DNA of 54,591 bases from Acidobacteriota bacterium (lineage in GTDB: Bacteria > Acidobacteriota > Terriglobia > Terriglobales > Acidobacteriaceae): assembly GCA_003225555.1 (NCBI GenBank), contig QIAM01000091.1, positions 1 through 54,591 on the forward strand, read 5' to 3'. Below the pieces are notes generated by a model. It did no database searches, had not been told where the DNA came from, and saw only the letters and a list, made by a program, of their open reading frames with translations. Positions within the stretch are counted from its first letter, which is position 1, and every line of letters starts with the position of its first letter. Below, in pieces: positions 8,986 through 15,683 of the stretch. The position numbers and the translations under genes were made by a program.

Positions 8986-9469
8986 ATGGGCTACTACGTG
9001 ACGGGATTCATAGTCGCCAGAGAGTGTTCAAGACAAGTGCTGGAAGCTCATTCATCCCTCAAAGCCGTACCCTTAGAACAGGGTGTTGACCTCTTTCCGC
9101 TGACTCAGGAAATTGTTGACAGCATTGTTACTGCAAATCAACTCGAACCACTGCCAGAATTCCAGTACTTAAATGAAAGTCTCTCTGCGTTTTTAGCCAA
9201 GATATCGGTGCTGTGCCCTGTGCTTTATTTTGAGACCGAGTATTTCGGTGGGGTGGGTGCGCAAACTGCGATGGTCTTTGGAAAAGGGGAACGTCGTTTT
9301 CGGCCCGAGGACACACAGCACGGACGACGGCAAGGGTGACCTCAGTCCAATCAGCGAGGCTTTGCAGGCTCTTGGAGTGAAGAAACAGCCCCACCACTTT
9401 GACGGGTTTGATTGCGTGGGATTAGGGCGCTATCGTGACCATGAGGATTGGTTATCATCAATACCGTAA
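8986..9469 (+). pseudogene. Small conserved-looking protein broken by a one-base frameshift
   Basis: Frame 1 (from ATG 8986, MGYYVTGFIVARE) gives a protein-like sequence up to about 9288 (YFGGVGAQTAMVFG) and then degenerates to a stop at 9339. A frame one base later takes over smoothly with EKGNVVFGP, SEALQALGVK, FDCVGLGRYRD and EDW, and stops at 9469. The switch falls in the run GGAAAAGGGGAA (about 9289-9300), so one extra A or G would explain it. The rejoined product would be about 160 residues, of unknown function. It lies between two fatty-acid genes, 9 bases before the hydratase start. This is either a true pseudogene, a sequencing slip or a slippery site. Confidence 0.65.
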
Positions 9470-9478
9470 TGAGGCACT

Positions 9479-10261
9479 ATGATCTTTGAAAACATACTCC
9501 TCGAAAAGAAAAACGCCATCGCTTACGTCACGGTCAACCGTCCGAAGGTGCTTAATGCACTCAACATAGCGACCATGGAGGAGCTGCGTGCGGCGTTTCA
9601 CGATATTAAGAGCGACAAGGGTGTTCGCGTGGTGATTTTTACCGGCGCGGGGGAGAAGGCGTTCATTGCGGGGGCGGACATTGGCGAGTTGGCAGAGCAC
9701 GATGCGGTTTCGGGGAAGGAGTATACGCATCGGGGGCAGTCGGTGTTGAATTTGATCGAGAATCTGGGTAAGCCGGTGATTGCTTGCATCAATGGATTCG
9801 CGCTTGGTGGAGGGTGTGAGATTGCGATGGCTTGCACCATGCGGCTGGCTAGCGAGAATGCGAAGCTGGGGCAGCCCGAGGTGAAGCTGGGGATTATTCC
9901 GGGCTATGGCGGGTCGCAGCGCCTGCCGCGGCTGGTGGGCAAGGGTCTGGCCATGCAGATGGTGTTGGCGGGCGAGATGATTACGGCGCAAGAGGCGCAT
10001 CGCATCGGGCTGGTGAATGAAGTCACCACGCCGGCGGATCTGATTCCGCGGGCGGAGGTGATTGCGGCGAAGATCATCGCGAACGCTCCGCTGGCGGTGC
10101 AGTATGCGATGGAGGCGGTGAATAAGGGGATGGAGATGACGCTGGCCGAGGGGCTGTATCTGGAGGCGACTTTGTTTGGCGTTTGCTGCGCTACGGAGGA
10201 CAAGAAAGAGGGGACTACGGCGTTTCTGGAGAAGCGGGCGGCGCAGTTCAAAGGGAAGTAA
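9479..10261 (+). CDS. Enoyl-CoA hydratase (crotonase family)
   Basis: A 260-residue hydratase adding water to trans-2-enoyl-CoA; cytosolic hexamer in the family. Seen: NRPKVLNAL near the N-terminus, the oxyanion-hole segment AFIAGADI, and FALGGGCEIAMAC with catalytic E114. The second catalytic glutamate is E134 in QPEVKLGIIPGYGGSQRL. The 20-residue spacing of the two glutamates equals that of active hydratases, so dehydration/hydration is expected rather than another crotonase reaction. It closes the thiolase-dehydrogenase-hydratase set. The acyl-CoA dehydrogenase or reductase needed for a full cycle is not in the window. Confidence 0.93.
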   Translation: MIFENILLEKKNAIAYVTVNRPKVLNALNIATMEELRAAFHDIKSDKGVRVVIFTGAGEKAFIAGADIGELAEHDAVSGKEYTHRGQSVLNLIENLGKPVIACINGFALGGGCEIAMACTMRLASENAKLGQPEVKLGIIPGYGGSQRLPRLVGKGLAMQMVLAGEMITAQEAHRIGLVNEVTTPADLIPRAEVIAAKIIANAPLAVQYAMEAVNKGMEMTLAEGLYLEATLFGVCCATEDKKEGTTAFLEKRAAQFKGK

Positions 10262-10269
10262 CTTCCTCG

Positions 10270-10299
10270 CCACGGATTTGCACGGATCTTCACGGATTC
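10270..10299. repeat. Short tandem CACGGATTTG-type repeat after hydratase gene
   Basis: CCACGGATTT, GCACGGATCT, TCACGGATTC: three units beginning 8 bases after the stop codon. It is the third array of this kind in the cluster. Confidence 0.75.
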
Positions 10300-10310
10300 C
10301 CATTTATTAT

Positions 10311-10418
10311 TGTCATCCTGAGGCGGCGGTGTTTGCTGCCGAAGGACCCATGCATTTTGATGGCGCGCGCAGAATGCATAGGTCCTTCCCCCTCGCGTTG
10401 CTCAGGGTCAGGATGACA
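10311..10418. repeat. MITE-like palindromic element (perfect TGTCATCCTG ends)
   Basis: The terminal repeats TGTCATCCTG and CAGGATGACA are perfectly inverted. Inner arms include GAAGGACCCATGCATT and its partner AATGCATAGGTCCTTC. The element ends only 8 bases before the ribH start codon, so any hairpin in the transcript would lie over the ribosome-binding region. Confidence 0.85.
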
Positions 10419-10426
10419 AATCAGAA

Positions 10427-11056
10427 ATGGTGAACAAATTTGCACCGAGGGACGCAGATACCGACAAGAGAAATAAATTGAAAGTGGAGAATCCTGCTGA
10501 ACCTGAATTCCGTGCCTTGGAAGGGAACCTCGACGCGACCGGACGGCGCTTTGCGATCGTGGTCGCACGGTTCAATGCGTTCATCACGGAACGGCTTCTT
10601 CAGAGCGCTTGTGACGGGCTGCTGCGTTCGGGCGCGTCGCGGGAAGACATCGAGATTGCGCGGGTGCCGGGAGCGTTGGAGATTCCTTCGGCGGCGCGGA
10701 CGCTGGCTCTCACGAAGAAATACAATGCGATCGTCTGTCTGGGGTGCCTGCTGCGTGGGGACACGGCGCACTATGACGTCATCGTCAACGAAGTCACGCG
10801 CGGAATTGGGCAGTCGGCGCAGGAGACTGGAGTGCCGCATGCGTTTGGCGTGCTGACCTGCGACACGCTGGAGCAGGCGATCGATCGAGCCGGGCTGAAG
10901 ATGGGGAATAAGGGGTTTGAGGCGGCGCTGGCGGCAGTCGAGATGGCGTCGCTAAGACAAGCTATCAGCTCTCAGCCGTCAGCTGTCAGCAAAACCCAGA
11001 TTCCTCCCTCAGGTCGGAATGACAAGCCCAAGAAGAAGATGAAGCGGCGCAAATAA
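10427..11056 (+). CDS. ribH: 6,7-dimethyl-8-ribityllumazine synthase
   Basis: The lumazine synthase of riboflavin synthesis, joining 5-amino-6-ribitylaminouracil with 3,4-dihydroxybutanone phosphate. Seen: FAIVVARFNAFITERLL (substrate binding), VPGALEIPSAA, CLLRGDTAHYDVIVNE with catalytic H115, and TGVPHAFGVLTCDTLEQA. The core ends near residue 178 (NKGFEAALAAVEMASL). The frame continues with about 30 residues that are translated repeats: a CAGCT/CTCAGC tract (about 10961-10990) and a half palindromic element (10998-11024), then a basic tail. The first 35 residues also exceed the family norm, so an internal start near 10485 (GTG) is possible. It is followed by nusB, a very common pairing. Confidence 0.93.
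   Translation: MVNKFAPRDADTDKRNKLKVENPAEPEFRALEGNLDATGRRFAIVVARFNAFITERLLQSACDGLLRSGASREDIEIARVPGALEIPSAARTLALTKKYNAIVCLGCLLRGDTAHYDVIVNEVTRGIGQSAQETGVPHAFGVLTCDTLEQAIDRAGLKMGNKGFEAALAAVEMASLRQAISSQPSAVSKTQIPPSGRNDKPKKKMKRRK
10961..11024. repeat. Two repeat types fused into the ribH 3' end
   Basis: 10961-10990 has CAGCT/CTCAGCC/GTCAGCT units like those at 11953-11985 and 34429-34443. 10998-11024 (AGATTCCTCCCTCA, GGTCGGAATGACA) is the reverse strand of the half elements at 50448-50490 and 50814-50856. Both are read in frame as the ribH tail. Confidence 0.7.
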
Positions 11057-11106
11057 CCTTCCTGCAGTAAACTGGCAACGAGCCACTGATCACTGACAAC
11101 TTCTTC

Positions 11107-11523
11107 ATGGGTACCCGCCGCAAATCTCGCGAACTTGCGCTGCAGATGCTGTTTCAGGCCGACATGGGGAAGCAAGATGCGGAGCAAGTGCGCCAAACTT
11201 TTTGGGCGGAGCATGGCACGGCAAGCCCGGATGTCCGCGGGTTTGCGGATGATCTTTTTCGTGTGGCCACGGATCGTAGCGGGGAAATCGACGGACTGAT
11301 CGAGCGTCATGCAGAGCACTGGCGCATGGAACGGATGGCCGCGGTGGATCGCAATCTGCTGCGCGCGGCGGTGGCGGAGTTGATGGCTTATCCGGAGACT
11401 CCGCGGGCGGTGGTGATCAATGAGGCGCTGGAGATTGCACGCAAGTTTTCCACTCCCGAGTCGGTGCATTTTGTGAATGGAGTGCTCGACAGCGTGGGAA
11501 AAGAGTTGGAGAAGCCGGCTTAG
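11107..11523 (+). CDS. nusB: Transcription antitermination factor NusB
   Basis: A 138-residue all-helical NusB that, with NusE (S10), binds boxA RNA in rRNA leaders. The N-terminus TRRKSRELALQMLFQAD is the standard Arg-rich boxA-binding helix. ERMAAVDRNLLRAAVAELM, VINEALEIARKFS and the closing FVNGVLDSVGKEL are the conserved helices. Length is normal. It lies 50 bases after ribH, probably in one transcript. Confidence 0.95.
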   Translation: MGTRRKSRELALQMLFQADMGKQDAEQVRQTFWAEHGTASPDVRGFADDLFRVATDRSGEIDGLIERHAEHWRMERMAAVDRNLLRAAVAELMAYPETPRAVVINEALEIARKFSTPESVHFVNGVLDSVGKELEKPA

Positions 11524-11688
11524 AAACACTGGTCGGTGGTCAGCGCTCAGTGATCAGTTTCAAGTTATTCGTCCCGCTTTAAGTCCCTTTCTCCGGGACC
11601 TTCACTTCGACATTTGATGACAAGGCTGGAAATGGGCCTCGTCAAATCCGGAACGGATCGCCCCAGCGGTTAAAGTCCCCCCACACTC

Positions 11689-11732
11689 CTTTCGGCTTTC
11701 GGCCCGGCTTGAAGCCGCGCCCTTTCAAAGCC
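11689..11732. repeat. Two-hairpin dispersed repeat family, right half only
   Basis: CGGCTTTCGGCCCGGCTTGA then AGCCGCGCCCTTTCAAAG. The right hairpin and the terminal CCCTTTCAAA are kept and the left half is not recognisable. Confidence 0.6.
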
Positions 11733-11793
11733 ATCGGCTCTCAAAAGGAACCTTGCTGCCGCATGAAATGAGGGCACTGCAAAAGAAGGCTTA

Positions 11794-11839
11794 GCCGGGC
11801 TTTGCCCGGCTGGACAGCCGAGGGCGGCTGTCCCCACAT
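11794..11839. repeat. 46-bp dispersed repeat, copy 2
   Basis: Identical over 46 bases to 2053-2098, in the same orientation, nearly 10 kb apart. It has the same two perfect hairpins. Confidence 0.85.
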
Positions 11840-11991
11840 GGTTCTCCTCGCGCACTGGATTTGGGCAATATCAGGGCATCATTTATGCTGAGAGGTTCTC
11901 TTACCGTCTCCCCAGGACGCTGTACGCATTAACTCTGCCCTCAACTACTGATGCGCTAGAAGCCAGGAGCTAGCAGCCAGAAGCTGCCCTT

Positions 11992-13077
11992 ATGAAGACC
12001 GGAATTATCGGCCTGCCGCAGGTAGGCAAGACATCGCTGTTTCGTATTCTGACCAAGGCCCATCTCTCGGAGCAGGCATACTCGAACCCGCGCGAGGCTC
12101 ACATTGGCGTCGCCAAGGTTCCGGACGACCGGCTTGATCGGCTGGCCGCGCTCTACAATCCGAAAAAGCTGACGCACACTTCTGTCGAGTACGTCGATGT
12201 CGGGGCCATTGGACAGGAGGCGCTCAAGGATACGGCCTATTCGGCGCACCTTCGCCAGGTGGACGCGCTTGCCCATGTGATCCGCGCCTTCGACGATCCT
12301 TCCATTCCGCATGTCGGCGCGATCGATCCGCTGCGCGATATCAAGAACGTCGAGTTCGACCTGATGGTCAGCGATCTTGGACAGATCGAGAAACGCCTGG
12401 AGCGCCTGGAAAAAGATTTGAAGAAGATGAAGACGCCGGAGCTCGAAAAAGAATTTGAGCTGCTCAAGCGGGCCAATGCTCATCTGGGAATGGAAAAGCC
12501 GCTCCGCGAAATGGAGATGACGCCCGAGGATAAGAAGCGCCTGCGCGGCTTTATGTTTTTGAGCGAGAAGCCAGTCTTCTACGTGCTCAATATCGGCGAG
12601 TCGAGCGAACTGGGGAAAGAACTGGAAGAAGCTGTGAGCAAATATAAGCTGGCGGAAATTGCCGCGCGGCCGAACGCCGCAGCCACTGCGATCTGCGGCA
12701 AAGTGGAAGCAGAGCTGGCAGAGATGAGCGACGCCGATGCGGCGGAGTTCCTGTCGAGTTACGGCCTTACGGAGAGCGGCCTGGTGCGGCTGATCCGCAC
12801 CACCTACAAACTGCTGGGGCTGATTTCGTTCTTCACGGCGGGCGAGGATGAATGCCGCGCCTGGCAAATCCCCGCTCATACCCGCGCGCAAGAAGCGGCT
12901 GGGGCGATTCACTCTGATCTTGAAAAGCACTTCATCCGCGCCGAGACGATTCGCTGGGATCAACTGCTCGAAGCTGGGTCAGAGGCCAACGCTCGCGCCA
13001 AGGGAACGCTGCGGCTGGAGGGTAAGGGCTATATCGTGCAGGATGGGGATGTGATGCATATTCGGCACAGCGGCTGA
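11992..13077 (+). CDS. ychF: YchF/OLA1-family ATPase
   Basis: A 361-residue Obg-related P-loop NTPase that binds the ribosome; family members prefer ATP to GTP. P-loop G7-L-P-Q-V-G-K-T-S15 (G-x-P-x-V-G-K-S/T variant), switch region and DVGAIG in place of DVAGL, the coiled-coil insert (about 130-190: ERLEKDLKKMKTPELEKEFE), FYVLNIGES, and a C-terminal TGS domain (about 275-361: GLISFFTAGEDECRAW, GYIVQDGDVMHIR). Most YchF proteins read NVGKST and DIAGL at these points, so this is a somewhat divergent member. The ZIP gene starts 21 bases later, suggesting one transcript. Confidence 0.88.
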   Translation: MKTGIIGLPQVGKTSLFRILTKAHLSEQAYSNPREAHIGVAKVPDDRLDRLAALYNPKKLTHTSVEYVDVGAIGQEALKDTAYSAHLRQVDALAHVIRAFDDPSIPHVGAIDPLRDIKNVEFDLMVSDLGQIEKRLERLEKDLKKMKTPELEKEFELLKRANAHLGMEKPLREMEMTPEDKKRLRGFMFLSEKPVFYVLNIGESSELGKELEEAVSKYKLAEIAARPNAAATAICGKVEAELAEMSDADAAEFLSSYGLTESGLVRLIRTTYKLLGLISFFTAGEDECRAWQIPAHTRAQEAAGAIHSDLEKHFIRAETIRWDQLLEAGSEANARAKGTLRLEGKGYIVQDGDVMHIRHSG

Positions 13078-13098
13078 TATGATCCCCGCTGCCAAGAA

Positions 13099-13830
13099 AT
13101 GAACCCAATCCTCATCAGCATCCTGCTTGGCCTGACTGCCGCCGCCGCGAATATCTTTGGCGGGACGATTATTGTGCAGCGGCATTGGGAGCGGCGTTAT
13201 CTTCGCTACTTTGTTGCGCTGGGCGCGGGCTTCATGCTGGCGACGTCACTGGTCGAGATGGTGCCGGAGAGTCTTGAGTTGCGTGGCAAGTCGGCCGCCT
13301 TTCTCATTCTCCTCGGGTATCTCATCATCCACTTCTTCGAACACACGGTCACGCCCCACTTTCACTTTGGCGAGGAGACACATCGTGATGAATTCATCCA
13401 TGCGCACAAGGGATACTCCGTCCTGCTTGGCCTGGTGATTCATACGTTCTTTGACGGCATTGCGATCGCGTCGGGATTTCTAGTGTCGAACTGGCTGGGA
13501 TGGCTTATTTTCTTCGCGGTCTTTCTGCACAAGATTCCAGAGGGTTTCACTGTTAGTTCGGTCATGCTGGCCAGTGGACGCAGCCGGGGTTTCGCATGGG
13601 GCTCGTCCGTGATCTTAGGGGGAGCAACGCTTGCCGGTGTTCTGACGATGGCGCTGTTCCGGCATCATGTGGCTGCGGGATTGCCGCTTGCGGCGGGCGT
13701 GACGATTTACGTGGCAGCGTCCGATCTGGTGCCGGAAGTGAACAAAGAGCCGGGGGCGCGGATGGCGCTGCTGGTCTTCGTCGGGGTAGGACTGGTTTTC
13801 TTGCTGGATCACTTCTTTCATATCCATTGA
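13099..13830 (+). CDS. ZIP family divalent metal transporter
   Basis: A 243-residue polytopic membrane protein, eight predicted helices, importing Zn2+ or Fe2+. The metal path motifs are HTFFDGIAIASGF in helix 4 and FLHKIPEGF in helix 5. A His-rich loop (HFHFGEETH, HAHKG) lies between helices 3 and 4. It belongs with ZupT/GufA-like proteins. It is close behind ychF, with no metal-regulator site visible. Confidence 0.9.
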   Translation: MNPILISILLGLTAAAANIFGGTIIVQRHWERRYLRYFVALGAGFMLATSLVEMVPESLELRGKSAAFLILLGYLIIHFFEHTVTPHFHFGEETHRDEFIHAHKGYSVLLGLVIHTFFDGIAIASGFLVSNWLGWLIFFAVFLHKIPEGFTVSSVMLASGRSRGFAWGSSVILGGATLAGVLTMALFRHHVAAGLPLAAGVTIYVAASDLVPEVNKEPGARMALLVFVGVGLVFLLDHFFHIH

Positions 13831-13944
13831 GAGCAGTGGTCAGTTAACGCGCTACGATTTGATGCCTGGCCGGCGGTCCGGGCCTAAAGAGCGTGCGTGA
13901 GACTTGATGCCGTCCCTTCAGGTCTCACTCAGGTTCCCGCCCTA

Positions 13945-13992
13945 CCCGGCACTTACGTGCCGGGCTATCACATGCCGCCCTGTGGCGCTATA
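13945..13992. repeat. CCCGGCAC-TTAC-GTGCCGGG hairpin repeat
   Basis: A perfect 8-bp stem with a 4-base loop (13945-13964), followed by CTATCACATGCCGCCC and TGTGGCGCTATA. It may act as a terminator after the ZIP gene, although no U-run follows. Only one copy is seen in this window. Confidence 0.5.
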
Positions 13993-14088
13993 CCTTGCCG
14001 ATTCCGTTTACCTCTTCGCTCGAATTGGGTTCTCGCCCCTCACATTAGAGCAGCGCTGATTCTTTGAAGTCTCACCGCGGTACGGCTT

Positions 14089-14152
14089 GCGGCTAAAGCC
14101 GCGGTTGGTTTTGTGCTCTTACGGCGCGGCTGAAGCCGCGGCCCTTTCAAAG
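14089..14152. repeat. Two-hairpin dispersed repeat family, copy
   Basis: Left GCGGCTAAAGCCGC, right GGCGCGGCTGAAGCCGCGGC then CCTTTCAAAG. Same architecture and spacing as the copies at 19117 and 27641. Confidence 0.8.
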
Positions 14153-14261
14153 CTGCATCGTCCCGCCAGTGCGAGCCCCGCCTTCAAGTTTGTGGCCTGG
14201 CCCCGACTCGGCGTGGGGTCTCGCGCTTTTCCAATCTCGGTCGCAACTCGCCGAACATACC

Positions 14262-15521
14262 TTAGTCCACGGTGTGCTTGGCGGTGTAGCCGTCGCGAGC
14301 CACTACGTCGATCTTCACGTCCTTGCCCTTCTGGTCTTTAACTTTCAGCGGGCCGCCGTCCGGGGCGACTACTTGCACCTTCAGTTTGCGGTAGGTGCCG
14401 TCCAGCTTGGTGTTGGTGGGGTGATACGATAGTGAGTACTGCCTGCGAATGTCTTCGCCGATCTGCTGGAAAATCTCGTTGAACTCGGCCTGAAATCGTG
14501 GGACGAAGGCGCGCCCGCCGGTCATGGCAGCGAAGGTCCGCATTTCGTTTTCGCCCTGCAAGTAATCCATCCGTCCTACGGGAATCCCCATACCGTGCAA
14601 GTTCCTGCAATAGTATGAGTTATGGGTTTCGCAGTACTCGCGGATGGCCCATCCGATGGTGATAGGGAAGATGGTGATATCTTTCGTGTCTTTGATCTTC
14701 TTCATCATTTTGTCCAGCGTCAGCTTGCTAAACGTGTCAACGCCGGTGGTCACTAGAATGATATATTTCTTCCCCTCAATTCGCTCGAGACGATCGAGCG
14801 TGTCATAGAGGGCATCGAACAGATTCGTCTCGGCAAAGCCCGGCATCCGCAACTGATTGAGTGCTCCCATTACGGCACGCTTGTCCTGGGTGAAATCCAC
14901 CAGGATATGCGGTTGCATGTCATAATATTCGACCGCAACCCAATCGTCTTTTTTCAGCGTGTTCGCGAACGAGTACGAGGCGTTGAGAGCGTCAACCAGG
15001 AAAAAGTAACTTGTCGACGCGAATTCCGTTAACAATACCGCCGTGATCGGCGCAGGCGACAGGTTGAAATTCGTCACCGTCTGCGGCACGCCATCTTCCA
15101 GGATGCGGAAGTTGCCTTGCTTCAAGCCGGGAATGAACTGGCCGTCTTTGGTGGTGACCAGCACATCCACATTCACCAGGGGGACGTTGACTTTCAGGGA
15201 GTAGTCGGGGAGGCCCTCCACTTTCTTGGCGGTGACGGGAGGCGGCGGGGGAGGGGCGGCGTCATCTTTCTTTTTGGGAATCGTGTAGGGACCCATGTTC
15301 GAGTCCGGCCCACCGGCCTCAGCCGGCACTTCCTGCTTGGGCTTGCCATTGTCCTGCGTTTGGGCGGGAGCTTGGGACTGAGACGGCGGGGCTTGCTGGG
15401 TTTGGGCCCACGACGGCAGCGCGCCCGCCAGCAGCGCCAGACCACAAACCAGGGTCACAAATCGCGCCTGCCAGTTCCCACACTTTCGCTCTAAAGTCTT
15501 GTCAACACATTGATTAAACAT
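14262..15521 (-). CDS. Secreted VWFA-related (Acidobacterial type) domain protein
   Basis: A 419-residue exported protein. A hydrophobic signal (ARFVTLVCGLALLAGALPSWA) is followed by a Gln/Pro-rich low-complexity stretch with a run of prolines (about 40-100), then the segment that introduces these proteins (NVPLVNVDVLVTTKDGQF, LEDGVPQTV) and a von Willebrand A-like fold (about 155-390). The metal-site motif DxSxS is not intact: LLTEFASTS stands where it should be, so metal-dependent binding is doubtful. It ends with YSLSYHPTN and a beta domain. Function of the family is unknown. It is divergent from the S55-like gene at 15684. Confidence 0.8.
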   Translation of the reverse strand: MFNQCVDKTLERKCGNWQARFVTLVCGLALLAGALPSWAQTQQAPPSQSQAPAQTQDNGKPKQEVPAEAGGPDSNMGPYTIPKKKDDAAPPPPPPVTAKKVEGLPDYSLKVNVPLVNVDVLVTTKDGQFIPGLKQGNFRILEDGVPQTVTNFNLSPAPITAVLLTEFASTSYFFLVDALNASYSFANTLKKDDWVAVEYYDMQPHILVDFTQDKRAVMGALNQLRMPGFAETNLFDALYDTLDRLERIEGKKYIILVTTGVDTFSKLTLDKMMKKIKDTKDITIFPITIGWAIREYCETHNSYYCRNLHGMGIPVGRMDYLQGENEMRTFAAMTGGRAFVPRFQAEFNEIFQQIGEDIRRQYSLSYHPTNTKLDGTYRKLKVQVVAPDGGPLKVKDQKGKDVKIDVVARDGYTAKHTVD

Positions 15522-15683
15522 AGGAACCCCGAGAAATCACTCTATGCTAGTATAGACGCAAGGATTCGCAATTGGGATGTTTGCCCGGCTCCCTTAGCTC
15601 CCCCCGGGAACAACTTACAATTTGATCGAGTCTTCTAGTCTATTCGAGTAGAGAGGGCCAGTTGGCGGCCCTCGGGGCATTAC

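Larger units (their letters stand above)
11524..11991. other. 468-bp gene-free stretch filled with repeats
   Basis: It opens with a CACTGGTCGGTGGTCAG type tract (11527-11561). It then holds a right-half two-hairpin repeat (11689-11732), the 46-bp repeat (11794-11839) and a tandem AGCCAGGAGCTAGCAGCCAG tract (11958-11977) reaching to about 7 bases before the ychF start. No open frame in it looks like a protein. Confidence 0.7.
13831..14261. other. 431-bp gene-free stretch with several repeats
   Basis: After a short GCAGTGGTCAGTTAAC tract it holds a hairpin repeat (13945-13992) and a two-hairpin repeat (14089-14152). The remainder shows no protein-like frame. It separates the ZIP gene from the convergent VWA-like gene. 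Confidence 0.7.

Noticed and set aside
9458..10303. 281-codon minus-strand frame opposite the enoyl-CoA hydratase
   Set aside because: Composition is that of an antisense shadow; the hydratase carries all catalytic residues.
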